From Corynebacterium haematomassiliense (GTDB taxonomy: Bacteria > Actinomycetota > Actinomycetes > Mycobacteriales > Mycobacteriaceae): a stretch of DNA of 64,000 nucleotides. The position numbers and the translations under genes are program-made. Numbering within the stretch: the first letter of the stretch is position 1; each line of letters opens with the position of its first letter. This document shows, piece after piece, positions 44,301 to 53,497 of this stretch. The notes under the pieces were generated by a model, which was not told where the DNA came from, did no database searches, and saw only the letters and a program-made list of their open reading frames with translations. The stretch is from NCBI RefSeq assembly GCF_013978595.1, contig NZ_JACDTZ010000001.1, positions 930,001 to 994,000 on the forward strand, read 5' to 3'.

Positions 44301-45344
44301 GTGACTGTAGCACCAGAAGGCCGCAAGCTTTTGCGCGTTGAGGCGCGCAACTCCGAAACACCGATTGAGAAGAAGCCGCGGTGGATCCGCAACTCCGTCA
44401 AGACCGGTCCCGAGTACGAGGACATGAAGCAAAAGGTCAAGGGCGCGGGCCTGCACACCGTGTGCCAAGAGGCGGGCTGCCCGAACATCCACGAGTGCTG
44501 GGAGTCGCGTGAAGCGACCTTCCTCATCGGCGGATCCCGCTGCTCCCGCCGCTGCGACTTCTGCGACATCGCCTCCGGCCGCCCGGATCCCCTGGACCGC
44601 GACGAGCCGCGCCGCGTCGCAGAAGAGGTCAAAAGCCTCAACCTGAACTACTCCACCATTACCGGTGTCACCCGCGACGACCTCGACGACGAGGGCGCCT
44701 GGCTCTACGCCGAGGTCGTGCGCAAGATCCACGAGCTCAACCCGCACACCGGCGTGGAAAACCTCACCCCGGACTTCTCCGGCAAGCCGGACCTGCTCCA
44801 GGAAGTCTTCGAGGCCCGCCCCGAGGTCTTCGCGCACAACGTAGAGACCGTTCCGCGCATCTTCAAGCGCATCCGCCCGGCGTTCCGCTACGAACGCTCC
44901 CTCGACGTGATCCGCCAGGCCCGCGACTTCGGGCTGATCACCAAGTCCAACCTCATCCTGGGCATGGGCGAAACCCGCGAGGAAGTCCTCGAGGCGCTCC
45001 ACGACCTGGTGGACGCAGGCTGCGACATCATCACCATTACCCAGTACCTGCGCCCCGGCCCGACCTACCACCCGATCGACCGCTGGGTGAAGCCGGAAGA
45101 GTTCATCGAGTACCGCGACGCCGCCTACGAAATGGGCTTCGGCGCCGTCATGTCCGGCCCGCTGGTGCGCTCCTCTTACCGCGCCGGCAAGCTGTACGTC
45201 GAGGCGATGGCCCACCGCGGCCTCGAGCTGCCGGAGAACCTGAAGCACTTGGCGGAGACGTCGCAAGGCGATACCGCCCAGGAAGCCTCCACCCTGCTGA
45301 AGAAGTACGGCGCATCCGCCGACCACCCAGTGGAGACCCGCTAG
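44301..45344 (+). CDS. lipA: Lipoyl synthase LipA
   Basis: Radical SAM enzyme inserting two sulfurs into octanoyl groups. The 347-residue protein has both cluster motifs, the auxiliary [12 protein letters not shown] and the radical [11 protein letters not shown], and the end motif region with the conserved RSSYRAG serine. GTG 44301 ([12 protein letters not shown]) is preferred as the conserved N-terminus, with GTG 44292, overlapping the lipB stop, as alternative. Confidence 0.95.
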   Translation: MTVAPEGRKLLRVEARNSETPIEKKPRWIRNSVKTGPEYEDMKQKVKGAGLHTVCQEAGCPNIHECWESREATFLIGGSRCSRRCDFCDIASGRPDPLDRDEPRRVAEEVKSLNLNYSTITGVTRDDLDDEGAWLYAEVVRKIHELNPHTGVENLTPDFSGKPDLLQEVFEARPEVFAHNVETVPRIFKRIRPAFRYERSLDVIRQARDFGLITKSNLILGMGETREEVLEALHDLVDAGCDIITITQYLRPGPTYHPIDRWVKPEEFIEYRDAAYEMGFGAVMSGPLVRSSYRAGKLYVEAMAHRGLELPENLKHLAETSQGDTAQEASTLLKKYGASADHPVETR

Positions 45345-45373
45345 GGTCTTTGGCCCGCGTCTTAGCTGTGGCA

Positions 45374-45379
45374 TACAGT
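45374..45379 (+). promoter_or_regulatory. -10 element for leaderless DUF4191 transcript
   Basis: TACAGT (TANANT) seven bases before ATG 45387, no Shine-Dalgarno. This decides the start against ATG 45381. Confidence 0.55.
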
Positions 45380-45386
45380 TATGGCC

Positions 45387-46178
45387 ATGGCTAAGACGCA
45401 GGACAAGGAAGCGGCGAAAGCCGCCAAGAAAGAACAGCGCGCCGCGAAGCGCGCCAAGGGCAAAGCAACCCGCTCCCAGCTGAAGCAGGCGTTCGACATC
45501 CAGCGCAAGCGCGACAAGGCGCTGATCCCCATCATGCTCGCCTGCGTGCTGGGCGGCGGGTTGCTGTTCTTCCTCCTCGGCCTGCTCATCGGTGCGAAGT
45601 GGTTCTGGCTGATCATGGGCCTGGTCCTGGGCGCTGTGCTGGCGATGTTCATCTTCTCCCGCCGCCTGGAAAAGTCCATGTACGACGAAGTCGGCGACAC
45701 CCCCGGCGCCGCCGGCTGGACGCTGGAGAACATGCGCAACACGATGGGCATCGTGTGGCAGACCAAGACCGGCGTGCAGGCCAACACCCACATGGACACC
45801 GTGCACCGCGTGGTGGGCAACCCGGGCGTCGTGCTGGTCGGTGAGGGCAGCCCGAACCGCCTGAAGTCCCTGATGGCCAAGGAGCACAAGCGCGTGGACC
45901 GCCTGCTGGCGGGCGTGCCCATCTACGAGGTGTACGCCGGCGAGGGCGAAGGCCAGGTGCGCAACCGCGACCTGCAGAAGCACCTGCTCAAGCTGCCGAA
46001 GAACTACCAGAAGGACGAGGTGTACAACCTCGCCGCCAAGCTCGACGCGATGGATTCGCGCGGCCGCGGCGCCCAGGCGGCCGGCCTGCCGGGCGGCCCG
46101 CTGCCGAAGCAGGCGCAGAACATGGCGGGCATGAACCGCAAGATGCGCCGCATGCAGGAGCGCAAGGGCGGCAAGTGA
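45387..46178 (+). CDS. DUF4191 domain membrane protein
   Basis: A 263-residue actinobacterial protein of unknown function, always near lipA-glnA in mycolate-containing bacteria (Rv2219 in M. tuberculosis). Lys/Ala-rich basic N-terminus (1-48), two membrane segments (about 50-70 and 75-92), then a soluble C-terminal domain with GDTPGAAGWTLENM and a Gly/Met/Arg-rich tail. ATG 45387 is chosen from the -10 spacing. Its stop overlaps the next GTG by four bases. Confidence 0.88.
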   Translation: MAKTQDKEAAKAAKKEQRAAKRAKGKATRSQLKQAFDIQRKRDKALIPIMLACVLGGGLLFFLLGLLIGAKWFWLIMGLVLGAVLAMFIFSRRLEKSMYDEVGDTPGAAGWTLENMRNTMGIVWQTKTGVQANTHMDTVHRVVGNPGVVLVGEGSPNRLKSLMAKEHKRVDRLLAGVPIYEVYAGEGEGQVRNRDLQKHLLKLPKNYQKDEVYNLAAKLDAMDSRGRGAQAAGLPGGPLPKQAQNMAGMNRKMRRMQERKGGK

Positions 46179-47464
46179 TCGAGCACAACCCCGGCATGGA
46201 CGCCGAAGCGAACACCTGCCTTCGCTTCGGCGTCTTGCTGTTGTCCGCCGGCGCGTCCGGCTATCGCGTGATCCGCGCCGTGAAGCGCTGCGCGCGCTCG
46301 GTGGGCTTCGACGACGCCGACGTCATCGTCGGCTTCAACACCATCAGCTGCACGTTCCACCGGGGCGAGCAGTTCCGCACCGCGGTGTCCGACGTGCCGC
46401 TGCCGGGTGTCAACGCCTCGCGCATCGAGGCGCTGGAGACCGCGGCGCACTCGCTTTTGCAGAGCTACCGCACCCCCGAGGTCATCAACGCGGTGCTGGA
46501 TGAGATCGAACGCATCCCCTCTCCACGCTGGGGCTTTCGCCTATCGACGCTCGCCGCCGGACTCGCCTGCGCCGGATTCGCAGTGCTGAACCAATTCGGG
46601 CTCGCCACCGCCGCGCTGGTGTGCCTGGCGGCGATGCTGGGCCAGCTCGTGCGCGCATTTTTGCACAAGGCGCACTTCAACCTGATCGGGATCACGATGG
46701 CGGCGTCGTTCGTCGCCTCGTCGGCGTTCCTGCTGCTCGACCGGGTGCTGCCGTTTGCCAGCGTGGTCTCCCCCGGTTTCATCGCCGCGGTGCTGTTTTT
46801 GATCCCCGGCTTCCCGTTGTTCACCTCGTTTGTGGACCTGGCGCGCTTCGACTTCACCGCCGGCATCCCGAGGCTGTTCTTCGCCCTCGAGATCATCGTG
46901 GTGATTATGCTGACCGTCTCCGTGGTGGCGATGCTCTCCGGCACTCCCCAGGCACAGACGGCGCCCGTGCCGAAGTCGGCGGAGTTTTTGGTTTCCGGCG
47001 CGCTGGCCAGCTTTGTCAGCGTGGGCTGCTTTGCGTTGCTGTTCAATTCGTCGAGACGCATGGCGCTCATCGCCGCCGCGCTCGGGATGGTGGCCAACGC
47101 CGCGCGCCTCGCATTGCTTGCGGACGGGGTGCGCTCCTACCTCGCCGCGTTCGTCGCCGCGCTGATCATCGGCATCGTCGGCGGGCTGCTGGGCCAGGTG
47201 GCGAAGGTGCCGCGCACCACCGTGACCATCCCGGCCGCCGTGGTGATGATCCCCGGCCCCGTCATCTACGCCGCGGTGCACAACTTCGCGGTCGGCGACA
47301 TCATCAACGCGCTGTCGAAATTCACCGAAGTGTCCTTCGTGGTGCTGTTCATCGCCGGCGGGCTCTCCGTCGGACGCATGCTCACCGACCCGACCTGGGC
47401 GTTTTTCCGCTACATCGACTTCGACCACGAACTCGTCGGCGAGGAACGCCCCATCAACAACTAG
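46175..47464 (+). CDS. Threonine/serine exporter family protein (ThrE-like)
   Basis: Polytopic membrane protein of 429 residues with the ThrE two-part layout: soluble N-terminal region (about 1-110, FGVLLLSAGASGYRVIRAV) followed by about ten hydrophobic segments. By family it exports threonine, serine or related amino acids; C. glutamicum ThrE itself is at another locus, so the substrate here is not certain. GTG 46175 overlaps the DUF4191 stop. Convergent with the RDD gene, sharing CTAG at the stops. Confidence 0.85.
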   Translation: MIEHNPGMDAEANTCLRFGVLLLSAGASGYRVIRAVKRCARSVGFDDADVIVGFNTISCTFHRGEQFRTAVSDVPLPGVNASRIEALETAAHSLLQSYRTPEVINAVLDEIERIPSPRWGFRLSTLAAGLACAGFAVLNQFGLATAALVCLAAMLGQLVRAFLHKAHFNLIGITMAASFVASSAFLLLDRVLPFASVVSPGFIAAVLFLIPGFPLFTSFVDLARFDFTAGIPRLFFALEIIVVIMLTVSVVAMLSGTPQAQTAPVPKSAEFLVSGALASFVSVGCFALLFNSSRRMALIAAALGMVANAARLALLADGVRSYLAAFVAALIIGIVGGLLGQVAKVPRTTVTIPAAVVMIPGPVIYAAVHNFAVGDIINALSKFTEVSFVVLFIAGGLSVGRMLTDPTWAFFRYIDFDHELVGEERPINN

Positions 47465-47937
47465 GTGCGGATCACCGTCGTGGTGGTGGCGCGGTCGTGC
47501 ATGCCGCGCCCGTCGGCGTCCACAAGCGCCGCCGGCAGCACAAAGCCCGTCAGGATCGTGCGCACCGCCGCGCGCCACAGCCCCACCGGGGCTTCCTTGT
47601 CCACGCGGGCCACACCCATGCCCAGTACGGCCATGCCCGGGGTGCGGGCGAACAGCCAGCCGCACACGATGCCCAGGACGATCCACAGCAGGTACGTCGC
47701 GGTGTAGCGGTCCCCCAACGCGGAGGTGTTCGCCGTGATCAGCGACGCCGCCACCGCGCACAACGCCCAGTCGATGAGCACCCCGCCCATGCGGCGCAGC
47801 ACCGACGCCTGGGATCCCGCCCCTTCCTTCGGCATGCCTAAAAACTGCCCCGGGTACTCCGGCAGGGCATCCTCGCCGGAGAATTGGTTGGGGATTTCGG
47901 GACCGTCGTGCCAGGTTTGTCGTCGAGAAGCAGCCAT
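47461..47937 (-). CDS. RDD family membrane protein
   Basis: A 158-residue protein with the RDD domain: hydrophilic N-terminus, then RRMGGVLIDWALCAVAAS (the Arg/Asp-bearing first helix), a second helix LLWIVLGIVCGWLFA, and a conserved GLWRAAVRTILTGFVLP. Orthologue of Rv2219A by position. ATG 47937 is preceded by TACGCT at eight bases, so probably leaderless. The first codons (Ala-Ala-Ser-Arg-Arg-Gln) are spelled with rare codons that create a GTCGAGAAGCA motif. Confidence 0.88.
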   Translation of the reverse strand: MAASRRQTWHDGPEIPNQFSGEDALPEYPGQFLGMPKEGAGSQASVLRRMGGVLIDWALCAVAASLITANTSALGDRYTATYLLWIVLGIVCGWLFARTPGMAVLGMGVARVDKEAPVGLWRAAVRTILTGFVLPAALVDADGRGMHDRATTTTVIRT

Positions 47938-48012
47938 GCCTCCGAAGCGTAGCGGGAGGTCCGCGTAGACTTGAAACCGCTTATGTCCGACACACAACGA
48001 GGAGTACCACCC

Positions 48013-49449
48013 GTGTCCTTCGACAACATCGAAGACGTCAAGAAATTCATCGCCGACGAGGAGGTGGAATTCATCGACGTGCGCTTCACCGACGTGCCCG
48101 GCATCGAACACCACTTCTCCATCCCGGCATCGATGTTCGATGAAGACGTGATGGAAGAAGGCCTCGCCTTCGACGGCTCCTCCATCCGCGGCTTCACCAC
48201 CATCGAAGAATCCGACATGACCCTCATGCCGGACCTCGCCACCGCAAAGCTGGACCAGTTCCGCGGGTCCAAGACCCTGAACGTGAAGTTCTTCGTCAAC
48301 GACCCGTTCACCCACGAGCCGTTCTCCCGCGACCCGCGCAACGTGGCCAAGAAGGCGGAGGAATACCTGCGCTCCACCGGCATCGCCGACACCTGCTCCA
48401 TCGGCGCCGAAGCGGAGTTCTACCTGTTCGACTCCATCCGCTACGAGGTGGAGGGCCACGCCGCGTTCTACGAGATCGACGCCGCGGAAGGCTGGTGGAA
48501 CCGCGGCAACGAGGTCGAGGCCGACGGTTCGCCGAACCTGGGCTACAAGAACCGCTGGAAGGGCGGCTACTTCCCCGTCCCGCCGTACGACAAGACCGTC
48601 GAGGTGCGCGACGCCATGGTGCGCAACCTCGCCGCCGCCGGCTTTGAGATCGAGCGCTTCCACCGCGAGGTGGGCAACGGCGGCCAGCAGGAGATCAACT
48701 ACCGCTTCAACACCCTGCTGCACGCGGCGGACGACCTGCAGGACTTCAAGTACATCGTGAAGAACACCGCGACGCTGTACGACAAGACCGCCACGTTCAT
48801 GCCCAAGCCGCTCGCCGGCGACAACGGCTCCGGCATGCACGCCCACCAATCCCTGTGGAAGGACGGCGAGCCGCTGTTCTACGACGAGTCCGGCTACGGC
48901 GGCCTGTCCGACATCGCACGCTGGTACATCGGCGGCCTGCTTGAGCACGCCGGCGCGGTGCTGGCGTTCACCAACCCGACGCTGAACTCCTACCACCGCC
49001 TCGTGCCGGGCTTCGAGGCGCCGATCAACCTGGTGTACTCGCAGCGCAACCGCTCCGCCGCGATCCGCATCCCGATCACCGGCGCAAACCCGAAGGCCAA
49101 GCGCATCGAGTTCCGCGCACCGGACCCGTCGGGCAACCCCTACCTCGGTTTCGCGGCGATGCTCATGGCGGGCATCGACGGCATCAAGAACCGCATCGAG
49201 CCGCACGCCCCGGTGGACAAGGACCTCTACGAGCTGCCGCCGGAGGAAGCCAAGGACATCCCGCAGGCACCGACGTCTCTCGAGGCCGCGCTCAAGGCCC
49301 TGGAGGCGGACCACGACTTCCTCACCGAAGGCGACGTGTTCACCGATGACCTCATCGAGACCTACATCAAGCTCAAGTACGACAACGAGATCACCCCGGT
49401 GCGTCTGCGTCCCACCCCGCAGGAGTTCGAGATGTACTTCGACTGCTAG
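48013..49449 (+). CDS. glnA: Glutamine synthetase type I (GlnA)
   Basis: ATP-dependent amidation of glutamate; main ammonium assimilation enzyme. The 478-residue GSI-beta enzyme has [34 protein letters not shown], the glutamate/ATP site NRSAAIRIP and the adenylylation loop DLYELPPEE with Tyr at about 406, the target of GlnE encoded at 57800-60817. GTG 48013 follows GAGGAG by eight bases. I see no AmtR box upstream; TAGACT at 47966 may be a -10. Confidence 0.97.
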   Translation: MSFDNIEDVKKFIADEEVEFIDVRFTDVPGIEHHFSIPASMFDEDVMEEGLAFDGSSIRGFTTIEESDMTLMPDLATAKLDQFRGSKTLNVKFFVNDPFTHEPFSRDPRNVAKKAEEYLRSTGIADTCSIGAEAEFYLFDSIRYEVEGHAAFYEIDAAEGWWNRGNEVEADGSPNLGYKNRWKGGYFPVPPYDKTVEVRDAMVRNLAAAGFEIERFHREVGNGGQQEINYRFNTLLHAADDLQDFKYIVKNTATLYDKTATFMPKPLAGDNGSGMHAHQSLWKDGEPLFYDESGYGGLSDIARWYIGGLLEHAGAVLAFTNPTLNSYHRLVPGFEAPINLVYSQRNRSAAIRIPITGANPKAKRIEFRAPDPSGNPYLGFAAMLMAGIDGIKNRIEPHAPVDKDLYELPPEEAKDIPQAPTSLEAALKALEADHDFLTEGDVFTDDLIETYIKLKYDNEITPVRLRPTPQEFEMYFDC

Positions 49450-49450
49450 G

Positions 49451-49490
49451 TTTGCATAGCCTGACCTGCAGTAAGGCAGGCCGAACTTCC
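49451..49490. promoter_or_regulatory. DtxR box candidates upstream of the VIT gene
   Basis: TTTGCATAGCCTGACCTGC (49451-49469) agrees with the DtxR consensus TTAGGTTAGCCTAACCTAA at 13 of 19 positions including the core TAGCCT-ACCT; a weaker site (49472-49490) agrees at 11. They lie 37-76 bases before the VIT start, where an iron-dependent repressor would be expected to act. Confidence 0.5.
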
Positions 49491-49526
49491 TTGCGGGGGG
49501 TGACCGGGCCGGGCGATGATTGGGTC

Positions 49527-50126
49527 ATGACTGATCTGCTGAACCGCCCCCACCCCGACTGCCCGGCTGATTGTCCGGGCACGGCGGAAGGTGGCGTCGA
49601 TAGGCATGAGCCCGGCACCGGCGAGCGGCTGAACCGCCTGCGCGCGGCGGTGCTCGGGGCGAACGACGGCATCGTCTCCACCGCCGCCGTGGTCGTCGGC
49701 GTGGCGGGCGCGACGTCCGATGCGACCACGATCGCGATGTCCGGCTTGGCCGCGGTGATCGGCGGCGCGGTGTCGATGGCGCTGGGCGAATACGTCTCAG
49801 TGTCCTCGCAGCGCGACTCCGAGCGCGCCATGGGGATGTCCGAGGAGATGCAGGTCAACCCGTGGTCCGCGGGCATCGCATCCTTCCTGTCGTTCTTGCT
49901 CGGCGCCGCACTGCCCTTTGCGACGGCGCTGCTCGCCCCCGCATCCTGGCGCATCGCCGCGATTTTCGTGCTGACCCTGGTGGCGCTCGCGCTGACGGGC
50001 GCGCTGTCCGCGAAGCTCGGCGAGGCCCCGGTCGCCCGCTCGGTGACCCGCATCGTGGTCGGCGGCACCATCGCGCTGGCGGCAACGTTCGCCATCGGCT
50101 CGCTGTTCGGAGCGAACGTGGGTTAG
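49527..50126 (+). CDS. VIT family iron/manganese transporter
   Basis: A 199-residue membrane protein of the CCC1/VIT1 type, moving Fe2+ or Mn2+. The first helix carries AVLGANDGIVSTAAVVVGVAGA, the family signature, followed by GGAVSMALGEYVSVSSQRDSE; five hydrophobic segments are visible. ATG 49527 removes 25 codons of the longer frame that have no coding character. A DtxR-like site upstream suggests iron-dependent control. Confidence 0.9.
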   Translation: MTDLLNRPHPDCPADCPGTAEGGVDRHEPGTGERLNRLRAAVLGANDGIVSTAAVVVGVAGATSDATTIAMSGLAAVIGGAVSMALGEYVSVSSQRDSERAMGMSEEMQVNPWSAGIASFLSFLLGAALPFATALLAPASWRIAAIFVLTLVALALTGALSAKLGEAPVARSVTRIVVGGTIALAATFAIGSLFGANVG

Positions 50127-50163
50127 AAACACACCGCGGTCCAACAGTGACCTGCCCAACCAG

Positions 50164-50202
50164 AACCCGACCGAATCGGCGCAAAACCGCAGGTCGGGTT
50201 TT
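50164..50202 (+). terminator. Terminator of the VIT gene
   Basis: Nine-bp arms AACCCGACC (50164-50172) and GGTCGGGTT (50192-50200) around a 19-base loop, followed by TTTT. Confidence 0.7.
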
Positions 50203-50288
50203 GAGCTGCCGGGGCCGTTTTTGTGCAACGGGTCCCTCCCGGCGGGCCGCGCGAGCACCTTCCCAAAAAAGGGATTACCATGCGCTGA

Positions 50289-51215
50289 GTGACTGACAAG
50301 TTCCGCCAACTGCCACCGCCCGGCCCCGCGTGGGGCGGCAGCCTCATGGGCACCTCAATCGTGTCGCGATTGCTCGTAGAAATGGACCACCAGTTCTTCG
50401 CCGCCGTCTTCGCCGCGATCGCGTGCTTCATCCTCGTCGTGCTCGTGTACGGGTTCGCGCGCTACCGCCACCCCAGCTTCGAGCGCACCACCATGGCGGA
50501 ATGGTCGATGTTCTTCATCGGCATCCTCGCACTGGGTGCCGCGCTATCCGGGCTTACCGACGAAGGCGTCTACCGCCTCATCGGCTTCTGGGTCGGAGCC
50601 CCCGTCACCGTCATCACCTGGGCTATCCAGCTCAGCCGCTTCGAGGGCGCGCCGAAGTTCACCTGGGGCCTGCCGTTGGTCGGCCCGATGATTTCCGCGT
50701 CGGTGGCTGGTTGGCTCGCCCGCGACTACGGGCAGTTCTACCACGTGCTCGGCACCGTGTTCTTCCTGATGTCCCTGTTCACCGCGGTGCCCACGTTCGC
50801 CCGCGTGTACTGGGCGGCGTGGCACGGGAAGGTGGACCTTTCAGGGCCGCTGTCGGCGACCGCATGGGTGCCGCTCGGCGTGATCGGGCAATCCACCACC
50901 GCGATGCAGATTTTGTTCCCCGGCACATTCTCCATCCACTACGGCTACGTCGCACTGGTGTTGGCCATCCCGCTGGGTATTTGGGCGATGTGGAACTTCT
51001 ACCCCAATGTCGCGCGCTGGGTGGAGTACACACCTGCCTGGTGGGCGTGCACCTTCCCGCCGGGCACGGTGAGCATGGGCGGGCACCAGGTCGCGCTTGT
51101 CAACGGCTCGCACTGGCTGGACGTCGTCGCGTTGACGCTGCCGTTCCTGCTCATCGTGCACTGGTCGCTGTGTTCCGGCCGCTTCATCAGCTGGACGATA
51201 GAAGGCCGCCGGTAA
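50289..51215 (+). CDS. TDT family transporter (TehA/SLAC1-type voltage-dependent anion channel)
   Basis: A 308-residue protein with about ten hydrophobic segments; PPPGPAWGGSLMGTSIVSRL at the start and FTWGLPLVGPMISA are features of the tellurite-resistance/dicarboxylate transporter family. Substrate unknown (anion, dicarboxylate, sulfite or tellurite have been described in the family). GTG 50289 follows directly on a TGAGTG stretch without Shine-Dalgarno. Confidence 0.85.
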   Translation: MTDKFRQLPPPGPAWGGSLMGTSIVSRLLVEMDHQFFAAVFAAIACFILVVLVYGFARYRHPSFERTTMAEWSMFFIGILALGAALSGLTDEGVYRLIGFWVGAPVTVITWAIQLSRFEGAPKFTWGLPLVGPMISASVAGWLARDYGQFYHVLGTVFFLMSLFTAVPTFARVYWAAWHGKVDLSGPLSATAWVPLGVIGQSTTAMQILFPGTFSIHYGYVALVLAIPLGIWAMWNFYPNVARWVEYTPAWWACTFPPGTVSMGGHQVALVNGSHWLDVVALTLPFLLIVHWSLCSGRFISWTIEGRR

Positions 51216-51225
51216 AAACGGCATG

Positions 51226-51256
51226 CCAAATCGCCCGCCTTGTGGGGCGGGTTTTG
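51226..51256. terminator. Terminator between convergent TDT and HNH genes
   Basis: CCAAA..CCCGCC pairs with GGCGGG..TTTGG around a TTGTGG loop, with GTTTT on the right; 10 bases after the TDT stop and 12 after the HNH stop on the other strand. Confidence 0.75.
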
Positions 51257-51268
51257 GCGTTTCAGGGG

Positions 51269-52306
51269 TTAGTCGAAGAGCAGCTCCATGGCGCCTGGGG
51301 TGGTCATGGGGACGCGTGTGCCGTTGGGCGCGACCCAGTGGATGCGGGCGTTGGGGTTGTCGATGTAGCCGAACGGGCCTTGCCTGTTGTCGGCGTTGAC
51401 CCCGTTGTGGAAGGGGCACAGTTCGGCGAGGTTGTCCATGTTGGTCATTCCCCCGTAGCGCCACGCATTGATGTGATGCGTCTGGGTGGTCTCTGCGGAG
51501 TGTTTGCAGTCGGGAAACGCACACGACGGGCAGAGCAGCTTCGACATGACCTTTTGCTTGGCGTTGGCGCAGCGCTGACCGTAGTACAGGTTGACTGGGC
51601 CTTCCTGGGGGTGGAACGCGGCGACTTCGAGTATGTCGCCGAATTCGTGCTCCATGTACTCGGCACCGGTCATGGTGGTGCCGTCGGTGCAGATCAGGGT
51701 GACTTCGTCGGCGTGGCCTGATTGGATGCGGGCCCAGTCGGCGATCGGCACCAGGATGATCGGCCGGAAGTTCGCCTTCGGCACGCCTTTGCCGTCGCGC
51801 AGGATGCCGATAAGCGTGTGGGCCATTTGGGCGGCGGCGGGGTCGTCGGCGTCGATGAGTTGGCGCAGCAGGTGCTCCAGGTCCGCGAGGTCGCGCTCGT
51901 TGTAGGTGAGGATCATGGTGCGCATGCCCGCTTTCGAGCGGCTGAACTTACACGAGGGTGGGGCGGGTTTGACGGGTTGTTTGATCAACCGTTTGATCCG
52001 CTTGGTCAACACCCGGTAGGAGCCGCGGTGGCGCACCAAATCCAACCTAATGCGCCAGCGTTCGGCGGCGCCTTCGACGGCGAGCAACTTTTTCTCGATG
52101 TGGACGAGCTGGTCCACAGGCAAGCCTTCCGCGGCGGCGAGTGCGTCGCGTTGTTTGCGGGTGAACTGGGTCGGCCCGTAATACGCGTGGTGCACCCGCG
52201 CCAGGTCGCGCACACGGCCAGACGATAGGCCGGCGGCCATGGCTACGTCGCGGTCGAAGTCGGCGAGCACGGCCACGCCTGCGGAAACAAAGTCAGTGAA
52301 GTTCAT
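51269..52306 (-). CDS. HNH endonuclease domain protein (13E12/DUF222-like)
   Basis: A 345-residue protein with a helical N-terminal region and a C-terminal HNH motif: CPSCAFPDCKHS, then THHINAWRYGGMTNMDN and ELCPFHN. Such DUF222/13E12-like HNH proteins occur in many copies in corynebacterial and mycobacterial genomes; their role is not established. ATG 52306 has TAGCTT seven bases upstream and no Shine-Dalgarno, so it is probably leaderless. No mobile-element ends were seen around it. Confidence 0.85.
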   Translation of the reverse strand: MNFTDFVSAGVAVLADFDRDVAMAAGLSSGRVRDLARVHHAYYGPTQFTRKQRDALAAAEGLPVDQLVHIEKKLLAVEGAAERWRIRLDLVRHRGSYRVLTKRIKRLIKQPVKPAPPSCKFSRSKAGMRTMILTYNERDLADLEHLLRQLIDADDPAAAQMAHTLIGILRDGKGVPKANFRPIILVPIADWARIQSGHADEVTLICTDGTTMTGAEYMEHEFGDILEVAAFHPQEGPVNLYYGQRCANAKQKVMSKLLCPSCAFPDCKHSAETTQTHHINAWRYGGMTNMDNLAELCPFHNGVNADNRQGPFGYIDNPNARIHWVAPNGTRVPMTTPGAMELLFD

Positions 52307-52394
52307 GCACCGAAAGCTAAGCCAGCGCAACCCCCAACACCAGACCCGCGGCGAATTGTGGATAACTGAACCTGAGAAATTCACAAAGCGCAGT

Positions 52395-52949
52395 TCACAG
52401 GGCCAAATTTAAATCTACGTCCGTCCCGTCTACGCGGCCGCGCGAGGTGAACTGCCACACTGTGGGCGTTGGAAGGCCGACGGGGCGCGGCCACGCCCCC
52501 ACGTCCAAAGGCGTCGAAACGTCGACCACCGGGTTCGAGCCCCACTGCGCCAGCCACAGCGCACCGAACTCGGCCACGTCCGCGAACAGCATGTGCCGCC
52601 GCCAGTACCAGGCGTTCGTGTAGACTCCAGCTACTTCGACGCCTGCGGAGGAGAAGGAGTGGTGGGCGGAGCGGACGTCGAGAAGCGAAAGCCCCGCGGG
52701 GGACTCGACGTCGAGCCACAGAGGCAAGCGGCGGCCCCCGAGAACCTCGAGCGCGGCCGACACCTGCGCCGCAATGGTGGTCCCTTCGGAGGGGGCGCGC
52801 AGGAAGTGGTACGCCGCGGTCGCGAAAGGGGCGAACGACGAAAACGCAGCGTCCTGGTACGTGCCGTCGGTGGCGCGGGCGATGACGAAGTCGAAGCGGG
52901 AAACGTCGAGCCCGGCCTGGTGCTCCGAGACGTCGACGCCGAGCCTCAC
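52395..52949 (-). CDS. GH25-type (lysozyme-like) glycoside hydrolase, no signal peptide
   Basis: A 184-residue protein that covers a GH25 domain: LGVDVSEHQAGLDV at the start with the catalytic Asp, FDFVIARATDGTYQD, the Asp-x-Glu pair in LWLDVESP, GVYTNAWYW, LWLAQW, and the end TVWQFTSRGRVDGTDVDLN. GTG 52949 overlaps the NUDIX stop by four bases, leaving no room for a signal peptide, which is odd for a muramidase. It may act inside, be exported unconventionally, or have another substrate. Confidence 0.82.
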   Translation of the reverse strand: MRLGVDVSEHQAGLDVSRFDFVIARATDGTYQDAAFSSFAPFATAAYHFLRAPSEGTTIAAQVSAALEVLGGRRLPLWLDVESPAGLSLLDVRSAHHSFSSAGVEVAGVYTNAWYWRRHMLFADVAEFGALWLAQWGSNPVVDVSTPLDVGAWPRPVGLPTPTVWQFTSRGRVDGTDVDLNLAL

Positions 52950-53470
52950 CGCTTGGTCAGCCCCATGCGCGGCGCGAAGCTGCCCGGGTGGCGGCGTTGC
53001 GAGGCGGCGTCCGCGATGGCCAGGCGCCACTTCGGGTCGCGCACCGGCATCTGGGAGATGGGGAACCAGCCGGCTTCGGTGTTCTCATCGTCGCCGATCA
53101 CCGGTTCCGCGGTGGGGTCGAGCGGCTCGCAGCGCAATTGCACCGTCATGTAGCTGGCCTTATCCCCGTTCGCGTGGGTGACCGGGCCGTGCGCGCCGAC
53201 GCCCAAAATCGCCGCGGCGGTCACCCGCACGCCGGTTTCCTCCAGCACCTCGCGCACCGCGGCGACGTGCGGCTCTTCGCCCGGGTCCGCGATCCCGGTC
53301 ACAGGTGTCCACTCGCCGTTGTCGGCGCGGCGCACCAGCAGCACCTCGGGGACGGCCCACGGTGACGCATCGGTGGCGTCGCGAAGCACGACGGCGCACA
53401 CGGCGGGCACCCACATCAGGTCGGTGCCGATTTTCTTGCGGGTTTCCACGATGAACTCCGGGATAGGCAT
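52946..53470 (-). CDS. NUDIX hydrolase
   Basis: A 174-residue NUDIX protein; the 23-residue box runs from GIADPGEEPHVAAVREV to EETGV with all metal-binding Glu residues. Substrate unknown. ATG 53470 has TACACT seven bases upstream and no Shine-Dalgarno (leaderless); the longer frame upstream is a shadow. It is translationally coupled with the GH25-type gene and divergent from 53498. Confidence 0.92.
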   Translation of the reverse strand: MPIPEFIVETRKKIGTDLMWVPAVCAVVLRDATDASPWAVPEVLLVRRADNGEWTPVTGIADPGEEPHVAAVREVLEETGVRVTAAAILGVGAHGPVTHANGDKASYMTVQLRCEPLDPTAEPVIGDDENTEAGWFPISQMPVRDPKWRLAIADAASQRRHPGSFAPRMGLTKR

Positions 53471-53477
53471 GGTGGCA

Positions 53478-53487
53478 AGTGTACAAT
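53478..53487. promoter_or_regulatory. Overlapping divergent -10 elements (NUDIX gene / 53498 gene)
   Basis: TACACT on the minus strand (53478-53483) and TACAAT on the plus strand (53482-53487) share two bases, 7 and 10 bases from their start codons. Same architecture as at 8325-8334. Confidence 0.6.
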
Positions 53488-53497
53488 CCCTGAAATT

